A stretch of DNA of 39,537 bases from JANXQG01 sp037147235 (GTDB lineage Bacteria; Planctomycetota; Planctomycetia; Pirellulales; Thermoguttaceae): contig JBAWVO010000024.1 of the NCBI GenBank assembly GCA_037147235.1, positions 1 to 39,537 on the forward strand, given 5' to 3'. The stretch's first letter is position 1. Each line of letters begins with the position of its first letter. Positions 33,211-39,122 of this stretch are shown here, in pieces. A model generated the notes under the pieces. That model made no database searches and was not told the DNA's origin. It saw nothing but the letters and a program-made list of their open reading frames with translations. The position numbers and the translations under genes were made by a program.

Positions 33211-34542
33211 ATGAAAATTCACTTACTTTTTGATCGCGAAGGTCCGCGAATCGGCCTCAGCGATGGTTATGAAACGGCCCCGGTTCTCGATGCTTTGGAA
33301 CCGCTGGTTGCGGGCTTGCGAGTCCGTCAGGAGCAGCTTCGAGCTGTGCCGCTGAATGATTTGCTGGGGCTGTGCGACACGGCCGCTCGGAGTTGGACGC
33401 AGCCCGGGCATCGGCTGGCCAATTTTATCCGTCAGGGTCGTCTCGGCTTCTTGCCGCTCTGGCTGCGGCGAGCCAACCTTGAGGCACTTGCCCGACGGTC
33501 GCTGCGCGGTTGCCCCGATGCGCTCGACCGCTTTGTGCCGTTGGGCGAGAAGGATGTCATGATGGTCCGCGCCCAGCCGCGAGGAGTGGTTGTGCATTGG
33601 GTTGCCGGCAATGTGCCGGTGCTGGGCTTGTTGTCGCTGGTGCAGGCAATGCTCTGCAAAAATGCCAACGTGGTAAAAGTCGCGCGCAATCGGCCAGGAA
33701 TCTTGCCGCACCTGCTTGCCGCGCTCTCCGAGGTCACCTATACCAACGCCCGGGGCGAGACACTCAGCGGCCGCGTGCTAACCGATACCGTGGCGGTGGT
33801 TTACGCCGATCGGCAGGATCAGGCGGCAGCGAGGGAACTCTCGCGATTGGCCGACGTTCGGGTCGCTTGGGGCGGCCGCGAGGCGGTGGAATCGATCATC
33901 AATCTGCCTCGCCGGTATGGCACGGAAGATATTGTCTTCGGACCGAAATTATCCTTTGTGATCGTGGGTGCCGAGCGTCTAGCGGACAAGGATGCTGCCC
34001 GGCGTACGGCTGCGGCCATTGCAGCAGACGCTTGCGCTTTCGATCAGCAGGGCTGCAACTCGCCGCACACGGTCTTCGTCGAGCGCGGCGGAGCCATCAC
34101 ACCGGCCGAGTTTGCCCGTCTGCTCGGCGAAGCGATGGAGACGGAATCTCGGCGTGCGCCACTCGAAGAGGTCGATCCGGCCGCGGCCATGAATGCCCTG
34201 GGGGTCCGCACGGAATATGCGATGCGCGGCGAAGCCCATCACAGCCGAGACATCCAGTGGGCGGTCGTCTACAGTGATGAGGACACGGGCTTGGCCGAAC
34301 CGTGTTATCTGCGGACGCTCTTCGTCCGTCCGGTGGAGGATGTCTTTGAGGTGGCTGCATTCTGTTCGTCGCAAACACAGACGGCCGGCCTAGCCGTGGA
34401 TGATCGCCGCCATGCCCTCGCCGATGCCCTCACGTCTCGGGGTGTGGAACGATGTCCCGCAGTTGGTGCGATGCGCATCTACGATGCTCCTTGGGATGGG
34501 CTATTCGCCATGGATCGGCTGGTCCGCTGGGTGAGCGGCTGA
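33211..34542 (+). CDS. LuxC-family acyl-CoA/acyl-protein reductase
   Basis: A 443-residue aldehyde-dehydrogenase-like protein. VVHWVAGNVPVLGLLSLVQA near 127 and CKNANVVKVARNRPGILPHL near 149 are the coenzyme-binding part. GPKLSFVIVG near 244 and DQQGCNSPHTVFVERGG near 278 contain the catalytic cysteine near 282, in the LuxC/PF05893 arrangement. It would reduce an activated acyl group with NADPH to the aldehyde, receiving it from the LuxE-type protein. ATG 33211 has no clear ribosome-binding site. The final 61 bases recur at 37106-37166. Confidence 0.92.
   Translation: MKIHLLFDREGPRIGLSDGYETAPVLDALEPLVAGLRVRQEQLRAVPLNDLLGLCDTAARSWTQPGHRLANFIRQGRLGFLPLWLRRANLEALARRSLRGCPDALDRFVPLGEKDVMMVRAQPRGVVVHWVAGNVPVLGLLSLVQAMLCKNANVVKVARNRPGILPHLLAALSEVTYTNARGETLSGRVLTDTVAVVYADRQDQAAARELSRLADVRVAWGGREAVESIINLPRRYGTEDIVFGPKLSFVIVGAERLADKDAARRTAAAIAADACAFDQQGCNSPHTVFVERGGAITPAEFARLLGEAMETESRRAPLEEVDPAAAMNALGVRTEYAMRGEAHHSRDIQWAVVYSDEDTGLAEPCYLRTLFVRPVEDVFEVAAFCSSQTQTAGLAVDDRRHALADALTSRGVERCPAVGAMRIYDAPWDGLFAMDRLVRWVSG
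34482..34542 (+). repeat. Direct repeat, copy 1 (3' end of luxC-like gene)
   Basis: The last 61 bases of the luxC-like gene, including its TGA stop, recur at 37106-37166 in the same orientation with three mismatches. Confidence 0.95.
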
Positions 34543-34672
34543 TCGGGTGCGGGATCGCCGTTTTCTTCTTGCCGCTCCCTGATTCCATTGCTTGCCCGTG
34601 CCGTCGCCTCGAAAACGTGTTTTTCCCCCCGCTATCCATGCCAACCTGAATCAGCTAAACTACCGGACATGA

Positions 34673-34786
34673 GTAAAGAACGATAACGAAGCACTCGCCA
34701 GTCGTATTTATGGACACATCGTCCACGACTACGCCCCCCTGCTCGGCAGCATGGCGCGTAAGATTCAAACCTTGGAATGGGACTGA
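34673..34786 (+). pseudogene. C-terminal remnant of an HI0074/HEPN-type nucleotidyltransferase substrate-binding protein
   Basis: In the frame ending at TGA 34784-34786, the sequence reads DNEALASRIYGHIVHDYAPL, then LGSMARKIQTLEWD. This is the usual C-terminus of HI0074-type HEPN proteins (NEALA, IY, YAPLL, M..KI). A stop lies just before this segment (34670-34672), so about the first three quarters of the gene is absent. It is directly followed, 4 bases on, by the intact nucleotidyltransferase gene that normally pairs with it. Confidence 0.75.
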
Positions 34787-34790
34787 AAGC

Positions 34791-35129
34791 ATGAAGACGC
34801 TTGCCCTCCGTGATAAGGATCTCGCCGTACTCCGCCGCACCTTCCACCGCTTCCCTTGCGTGCGCGAAGTGCGCCTCTTCGGCTCCCGCGCCACCGGCCA
34901 TGCGAGCCGCACATCGGATATTGATTTCGCCATCTCCGCCCCGGATGCCACTGCCGACCAATGGCTGGAACTCACCGACGCTCTCGACGAGATCCCCATC
35001 ATCTACGAATTCGACGTTGTCCGCATCGAACACACCCACAGCTCCAGGCTGCTGGAGAAAATCGCCCGCGAAGGCGTGCCCATTTATCCGGAAAGCCTCA
35101 ATTCGTCAATAACCAGTTTACAGCAGTAG
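34791..35129 (+). CDS. MNT-type minimal nucleotidyltransferase (HEPN/MNT system)
   Basis: A 112-residue protein with the full active-site pattern GSRATGHASRTSDIDFAI near 37 (GSX10DXD). The third acidic residue is expected in YEFDVVRIE near 80. In HEPN/MNT toxin-antitoxin systems this protein neutralises the HEPN ribonuclease by nucleotidylation. Here the HEPN-like partner immediately upstream survives only as a C-terminal stub. ATG 34791 begins 4 bases after that stub's stop. The first of several such damaged modules in this tail. Confidence 0.88.
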   Translation: MKTLALRDKDLAVLRRTFHRFPCVREVRLFGSRATGHASRTSDIDFAISAPDATADQWLELTDALDEIPIIYEFDVVRIEHTHSSRLLEKIAREGVPIYPESLNSSITSLQQ

Positions 35130-35214
35130 TCTCCTGACCCGACCGAAGGTTTCTCGTTGAATAGGAGACCTTCGGTCAGCAGCGTGGCTCGGTCAGAGAC
35201 CGGCCACAACAAGG
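35129..35214. repeat. Dispersed hairpin repeat family A, copy 3
   Basis: CCGAAGG...GGAGACCTTCGG forms the stem, followed by CAGCAGCGTGGCTCGGTCAG and the GACCGGCCACAACAAG tail. It is closest to copy 1 (111-245), which has GGCGGCGTGGCTCGATCAG at the same place. Confidence 0.8.
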
Positions 35215-35458
35215 GCGTTCCTTTCTGCCCTCGATGCCGCAGACGAAAAAAGGCGGCGCGCGTCGAATTGACGCGAGCCGCCGTACACGTTGAAAAATGC
35301 TTTGCTTCCTTGCCTACATCGCAACTCCTGAGCCACCACCAGGCGACGGTGCGCGACTTTGGCGACTACATCGCAGCCCTGCGCCGACGCCAGGCGTAGG
35401 CCAGCAGGCCCCAGCTTAGCACCCTAAAAGTCTGGCTTTTTGGGTGGGGTCAGTGCCG
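35130..35458. other. Intergenic region with repeat and hairpins, no gene seen
   Basis: This 329-base stretch contains family A repeat copy 3 (35129-35214), a strong hairpin followed on the minus strand by a T-run (35246-35282), and a second inverted repeat ACCCTAAAAG...CTTTTTGGGT at 35421-35445. An open plus-strand frame (about 35157-35399) starts inside the repeat and is not credible. Confidence 0.7.
35246..35282 (-). terminator. Predicted intrinsic terminator for minus-strand genes
   Basis: Read on the minus strand, GGCGGCTCGCGTC, a 5-base loop and GACGCGCGCCGCC form a 13-bp stem with one mismatch, followed directly by TTTTTT. This is a typical rho-independent terminator and lies downstream of the minus-strand pair ending at 35459. 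Confidence 0.75.
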
Positions 35459-35653
35459 TCACCGTCTCGTCTTGCCTTCATTTTCCACTCGGCGAGAACG
35501 AACCACCGTGATTTGGTCAACCACGCGCGACTGGTGGTTGGCCTGCACTTCGCGGAGGTGTTCGTAGTAGGCGCGGAGATCGTGCCCAAACCGCTCGCTT
35601 AATTCGCAGCGGCGTTTTCGCACTTCCTCGACGATGGGGCTGTCGGTGCTCAT
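35459..35653 (-). CDS. Small hypothetical protein, second gene of a PIN-type pair
   Basis: 64 residues from the ATG at 35653; an upstream ATG would add MGGTN. The sequence (MSTDSPIVEEVRKRRCELSE, then FGHDLRAYYEHLREVQ) is a charged helical protein of the kind that follows PIN-domain genes in bacterial chromosomes (putative antitoxin). The stop of the upstream PIN fragment overlaps its start by 4 bases (ATGA), implying a common transcript. The predicted terminator at 35246-35282 lies downstream. Confidence 0.7.
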   Translation of the reverse strand: MSTDSPIVEEVRKRRCELSERFGHDLRAYYEHLREVQANHQSRVVDQITVVRSRRVENEGKTRR

Positions 35654-35862
35654 GTTGGTTCCTCCCACGGATAAAGCTGGTACGGCGTGATCAACTGCGG
35701 CGTGCCCAAGCCCATTCGTTCGTTCAATTCCTCAAGACGGCGAACCTTGTTCGCGTTGGCAAGGTGTCGGCAGTTCCGCGGAAGCAAATAGTCCAGGCGA
35801 TAACAAGAGGCCAAGGCCACATGCAGGGCGTCGGCTGCCGGAAGGTAGATCAGCGGCCTCAT
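35650..35862 (-). pseudogene. C-terminal fragment of a PIN-domain (VapC-like) protein
   Basis: Seventy residues from ATG 35862: ADALHVALASCYRLDYLLPR and NCRHLANANKVRRLEELNER match the second half of a common PIN-domain subfamily (DALH.A.A, L..NC.HLAN.NK). The first half, with the leading aspartate of the PIN active site, is missing. The frame is open to 35988, but upstream codons lie in the two-unit 36-bp repeat and are not PIN-like. Probably a truncated toxin gene; a short protein could still be made. Confidence 0.7.
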
Positions 35863-35933
35863 ACCACGATTATAGCTGGAATATCCCGGCGTGAATACCA
35901 CACAGAAGGCGGAAGGAGTGAAAAAGGGTCGAG

Positions 35934-36041
35934 GCGCTGTGGGATAATCAAGTGATCTATCGCGAAACGTTTTGGTGCTCCACGCCAAGATCTCCGGATT
36001 CGCCAGCGCTGTGGGATAATCAAGTGATCTATCGCGAAACG
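35934..36041. repeat. Two 36-bp direct repeats separated by a 36-bp spacer
   Basis: GCGCTGTGGGATAATCAAGT followed by GATCTATCGCGAAACG is present identically at 35934-35969 and 36006-36041. The intervening unique sequence (35970-36005) is also 36 bases. No third unit follows on either side and no cas gene is present. It lies at the broken end of the PIN fragment. Confidence 0.9.
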
Positions 36042-36137
36042 TCGCGTGGGGTGCTGATTGTGGCCGTCGCTCATGCCAAACGGCGTCCGAGATATTGGCG
36101 CGGCCGACGATTCAAATGGCCGCCGCGGACAATGTTC

Positions 36138-36752
36138 CTAAATTACCCATCGCTCGCCCGTGGTCTTGTGTCGAACCTCGACGCTCGGCCGCTCCTCACC
36201 AGGTATCAACCAGAACTGTATCGGCAACATTTCGCTGAAAAGAACCTCGGGCTGCGCAAGCGTCGACTCACCAACCTTTTGCAGAGCACCGTCATGATGC
36301 CGATACAGTTCGAGTGCCCATGACTGGCGATTGAAAATCAAGAGTTCCCTGACTCCTATCCGCGAATAGAACGCTATCTTCTCGTAGGTGCGGTCGCGCG
36401 GGCTGGTGATCTCGATGATGAAATCCGCCGGCCCGGTCCAAAACGTGTTATGGTTCTCAGCGGCCGTGTCAACCAAGAAGGCAACGACATCCGGCACGCG
36501 ATAATCTTGCGCCCAGTCCTCGGTAGATGCCGCGAGATTGACGCCAGGACGGACTTTGCCGAGACCCGTTTTTGAAACGATTGTCCGCAAGACAGTCGCA
36601 AATTCGAGAACCAGATCCTGATGATCGTCGTTTGCCATCGGGGGCATGAAATAAACTCCCTCCCATACTTCGTCATGTTGGTCGACATCCCATGCCTTCC
36701 GCTGCTCAATCAATTCTTCCTCGAGTCGAGGATTTTCAATGAACATCACCAT
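36138..36752 (-). CDS. Uma2 family protein (PF05685, restriction-endonuclease-like)
   Basis: About 204 residues from ATG 36752 (a start at 36746 is also possible). EVWEGVYFMPPMANDDHQDL near 28, VPDVVAFLVDT near 86, FIIEITSPRDRTYEKIAFYS near 108 and GVRELLIFNRQSWALELYRH near 130 are the Uma2/DUF820 signatures. This is a PD-(D/E)XK-like fold with the acidic residues in PDVV and IIEI and the lysine in the YEKI segment. The biological role of Uma2 proteins is not established; they are very frequent in cyanobacteria and planctomycetes. No partner gene is evident. Confidence 0.9.
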   Translation of the reverse strand: MVMFIENPRLEEELIEQRKAWDVDQHDEVWEGVYFMPPMANDDHQDLVLEFATVLRTIVSKTGLGKVRPGVNLAASTEDWAQDYRVPDVVAFLVDTAAENHNTFWTGPADFIIEITSPRDRTYEKIAFYSRIGVRELLIFNRQSWALELYRHHDGALQKVGESTLAQPEVLFSEMLPIQFWLIPGEERPSVEVRHKTTGERWVI

Positions 36753-37105
36753 AGGAAAATAAACTCCAAATAAGATGCACGGAACCCGCCGCCACCGCAC
36801 TCAATCCTACATCATACGCGCACAAATGAGAAGATCGACGATCTACCCACCTTAAGGGTGGGCACGACTTGTATTTGCAGAAGATATCTTCTAGGATAGG
36901 AAGTTAAGCAGATTGGGCTTTTTGTTGGAACTTTAATCGCACGGCAACTATCCTGTATCCTGAGATGGTTGCAGTGCGAGGTTTTGGCATCCGGCATGAA
37001 CGGGTTATCTTATCACCTCAATGGTAGGGGGACCTGGAACTTCACGTAATGGGAGGCGGAAGATGGAGAAGTGGAGAGGGGCGTTTGCGAAGATTTTGCT
37101 TGTAC

Positions 37106-37166
37106 CGATGCTCCTTGGGTTGGGCTATTCGCCATGGATCGGCTGGTCCGCTGGGTGAGTGACTGA
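37106..37166 (+). repeat. Direct repeat, copy 2 (orphan luxC 3' end)
   Basis: Sixty-one bases matching the end of the luxC-like gene (34482-34542) at 58 positions, with the stop codon but without the rest of that gene. Two of the three differences change an amino acid in the luxC frame. Confidence 0.95.
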
Positions 37167-37222
37167 ACGACGGAGAGGTTTGACTTTTTACACTTTCATT
37201 CTTCTTCAATAAAGTAGTAGCA

Positions 37223-37306
37223 GTAGGGTTGGCCGAGCGCAGCGAGTCCCACCAAAACAGAGCCAAAACAGAGTTAGTGGGACTCGCTGCGCTCGGCTAA
37301 CCCTAC
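37223..37306. repeat. Long inverted repeat (30-bp arms)
   Basis: GTAGGGTTGGCCGAGCGCAG and on to GTCCCAC (37223-37252) is matched by the reverse complement at 37277-37306 with one mismatch. The 24-base loop holds the direct repeat CAAAACAGAG. It resembles a MITE-like or REP-like dispersed element rather than a terminator, since there is no T-run. Confidence 0.9.
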
Positions 37307-37355
37307 AATTATTCGCATTCCTCCCGCAGAACTGAAAGAGCCGATAATCTTGGCA

Positions 37356-37595
37356 ATGATTTCAAATCCATATACTACCTTGGAAAGGTACTTGGCTACC
37401 GCTGTCGATGACAAGCCGGAGGTTTTTAGCGAACTTCTTGCTGACCTGCGGGCCTTGCTTACTGAATGTCGCTGGATGGAAGCGGCTTCGATAGTTCAGC
37501 GTGTACACACGCCCAGCAGTGCCTTCACCACATTTCAGTCGCTCTACCGTATCTATAGCAAGCTGAAGCCGCATATTGAACCGCGTCAGAATTGA
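37356..37595 (+). CDS. Small hypothetical protein, unknown family
   Basis: 79 residues from ATG 37356 (GAAAGAG about 20 bases upstream; TTG 37350 also possible). Sequence MISNPYTTLERYLATAVDDK, then ELLADLRALLTECRWMEAAS, is helical and protein-like, with no membrane segment or known motif. It is not recognised. It follows the inverted repeat and precedes a remnant in the same frame. Confidence 0.45.
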   Translation: MISNPYTTLERYLATAVDDKPEVFSELLADLRALLTECRWMEAASIVQRVHTPSSAFTTFQSLYRIYSKLKPHIEPRQN

Positions 37596-37607
37596 GGTGG
37601 CCGTGAA

Positions 37608-37745
37608 CTCAAGTTCGGAGAAGCCGGGCTACAGATGATGCCCGAGATCCAGGCGATCACGGATGAGGTGAAGCTCAAATTAATTCTCCGCGCCATCTGT
37701 ACGGCTGTCAGTCTGGAGGACCTTCGGTGCATGTGGACCGGTTGA
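37608..37745 (+). pseudogene. C-terminal remnant of a longer protein (Rpn/DUF4351-like tail, tentative)
   Basis: The reading frame LKFGEAGLQMMPEIQAITDE, then VKLKLILRAICTAVSLEDLR and CMWTG to TGA has a composition I recognise only loosely as the ending of recombination-promoting-nuclease-type proteins (E-G-L-P-E-I, then AI..A.SLEDLR). There is no start and no body for it. It is offered as a decayed fragment, and the family is tentative. The bases that follow (37746-37918) hold no clear gene. Confidence 0.35.
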
Positions 37746-37918
37746 AGGAAGGCCGGTTGCTCGTCGCGCGGCCGAGCGGAGGATTTTCGGTGCCGGGGTT
37801 GGCCGCCGCCCCCGCGCCGGAAACAGAGGTTGCCGAACAGCTTCGTCCCGCCGCAGGTTGATCGCGATAGGCTAGACACTGCCAGGGTCGGATTTCAGCC
37901 ACTCGCCCGCCGCCTTTC

Positions 37919-38250
37919 TCATAACAACCGGATTCCTTCGCTCGTGATCTGGCGCACAAAGCTGCTGTCGGTTTCAACGAATATCCGATGCATGGGCTTG
38001 GTATGCACGAGCAGGTCGATGGAGTATCGCATTCTCAGGTCCAGGATGCGATTCGACACGGACCGGACAATATCGCGTTTTTGTCTCCAGGTGGACGGCA
38101 GGAAATCATCTTGTGTCACGACATGGAGATCGATATCGCTGTCCTGCGTCGGCTGTCCCAGGCGTAGCTGCCGAAAAGGATCACCTTCTCCGGATGCAGC
38201 GGTGCCAATGTGTCCCGGATCAGCGTTTCCAACTCGCTCGAAAGCTTCAT
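37919..38250 (-). pseudogene. Nucleotidyltransferase-domain gene broken by a one-base deletion
   Basis: Translation from the ATG at 38250 gives MKLSSELETLIRDTLAPLHP and EKVILFGSYAW, then goes out of frame. In the adjacent frame the sequence resumes as GQPTQDSDIDLHVVTQDDF, then a helical C-terminus ending FVRQITSEGIRLL at 37919. The joined product has the FGSYAxG...DSDIDL signature of polymerase-beta-type nucleotidyltransferases. The break falls in a GGGA-type run at about 38155-38161 and is explained by one missing G. If this is not a sequencing error it is a recent frameshift. Confidence 0.85.
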
Positions 38251-38347
38251 CGTGGCCGTTGACGTGGAGTTAGGAGTTAGGGGGGACGGGAAAAAGGGAG
38301 CGTTGAAGCGTGGAGCGTGGGGACGGGAGAGGTTACTCAGTAGGATT
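38251..38347. other. Intergenic spacer with GGAGTTAGGAGTTAGG low-complexity block
   Basis: Purine-rich G-run sequence GAGTTAGGAGTTAGGGGGGA lies near 38266-38285. Similar blocks (TTAGGAGTTAGGAGGACGGG) occur near 38740-38759 and at the right edge near 39523-39537. The block recurs in gaps between the toxin-antitoxin-type genes. Confidence 0.5.
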
Positions 38348-38452
38348 TCATTCGCCGGCCTGCTGGAGGATGGCGTGAAGAACCGATTCCGATATCCAAA
38401 GGCCTTTCGCCCGCATGTCGTTCAGTGGTGATGCATTTACGACTAGGTCCAT
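38348..38452 (-). pseudogene. Internally deleted DUF3368 (PIN-domain toxin) gene
   Basis: The 34-residue product is MDLVVNASPL, the usual beginning of DUF3368 proteins (where an aspartate normally precedes SPL), joined directly to MRAKGLWISESVLHAILQQA and GE, the usual ending of the same family. About 110-120 central residues, including most of the PIN active site, are missing in a single in-frame deletion. Its start overlaps the stop of the UPF0175 gene (TGATG on the minus strand), the standard arrangement for this toxin-antitoxin pair. Confidence 0.8.
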
Positions 38453-38697
38453 CACGAAGAAACCTCAGCGGCAGGCGAAGCCGGATCATCCTGCAAGACC
38501 GAGATCCGGTAGTCGCTCAGGATCTGTATGAACTGGGCGCGAGACACGCCACACAACTCGGCGGCCTTACCCTGGGATATCCTTCGCAGTTCATACCACT
38601 TGACCGCAGCAGCCCGGCGCATTTCATCAACGTATTGCGCCGGCGATATCCGAAGAGCGGAAAACGTGGATTCCGGGAGATCAAGCACCAGTTTCAT
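38452..38697 (-). CDS. UPF0175 family protein (antitoxin-type)
   Basis: An 81-residue protein with LPESTFSALRISPAQYVDEM near 8, AVKWYELRRISQGKAAELCG near 31 and SRAQFIQILSDYRISVLQDD near 52. This is the UPF0175 (PF03683) signature, a helical DNA-binding-like antitoxin for DUF3368 PIN toxins. It is apparently complete and starts at 38697. The partner toxin just downstream is reduced to its two ends (38348-38452). Confidence 0.9.
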   Translation of the reverse strand: MKLVLDLPESTFSALRISPAQYVDEMRRAAAVKWYELRRISQGKAAELCGVSRAQFIQILSDYRISVLQDDPASPAAEVSS

Positions 38698-38762
38698 TTG
38701 CCGCTCCTTGTTTCGTCTGAGCCCGTGGGAAAGGGGATTAGGAGTTAGGAGGACGGGGGATG

Positions 38763-39122
38763 TTAGCCCCAGTTGCTGAGAAACTCCAAGCGGTCGTTCA
38801 TTTCTTCGGCCGATAGGGTGCTAATGAGCCTCACGAGCCTTCTCATTTGCTCGCCGACGGGGTAACGCTTTTGCCGGCAGAGTACGATGCCGGCGTGAGT
38901 AATTCCGGCGGTCAACACCTCGGCATGCAACTGGCAGAAGTGTCCCATGTTGAAGCCGTACAGAGTGCGTCCTTGTGCCGTCGCGTATTCCAATTGCTCG
39001 TCGTCCTCGCGCTCGATCATGCCGGCTTCGTATGCGGTTTCAATGTCGACACCGCGACTGCGCAGCGCGTCGACGAGATGTCCATCCATTGCGTCTTCGT
39101 CCAAGTAAAGCCGTATTGTCAC
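38763..39122 (-). CDS. DUF5615 PIN-like protein (toxin-type partner of DUF433)
   Basis: A 119-residue protein beginning IRLYLDEDAMDGHLVDALRS, the DUF5615 (Mut7-C-like) start with the catalytic-position LDED acidic cluster, followed by DDEQLEYATAQGRTLYGFNM near 58 and FCQLHAEV. In most members the second acidic site is in a (T/N)xDxxDF motif; here it reads GFNMGHF, so one acidic position may be lost. Its ATG overlaps the stop of the DUF433 gene by 4 bases, as usual for this pair. Confidence 0.85.
   Translation of the reverse strand: MTIRLYLDEDAMDGHLVDALRSRGVDIETAYEAGMIEREDDEQLEYATAQGRTLYGFNMGHFCQLHAEVLTAGITHAGIVLCRQKRYPVGEQMRRLVRLISTLSAEEMNDRLEFLSNWG

Larger units (their letters stand above)
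36753..37355. other. Intergenic region with orphan luxC 3' end and long inverted repeat
   Basis: About 600 bases without a credible gene. It contains a short palindrome around 36846-36862 (CCCACCTT/AAGGGTGGG), the duplicated luxC tail (37106-37166) and the inverted repeat at 37223-37306. No reading frame here has a recognisable product. Confidence 0.7.

Noticed and set aside
25802..34542. Bioluminescence (lux) operon
   Set aside because: LuxC and LuxE homologues are present, but no luxA, luxB, luxD or luxG was seen. The context is polysaccharide biosynthesis.
35157..35399. 80-residue plus-strand frame after the MNT gene
   Set aside because: It starts within the family A repeat and spans the predicted terminator hairpin.
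35934..36041. CRISPR array
   Set aside because: Only two repeats and one spacer, no cas genes and no leader were seen. A tandem duplication explains it more simply, so it is reported only as a repeat.
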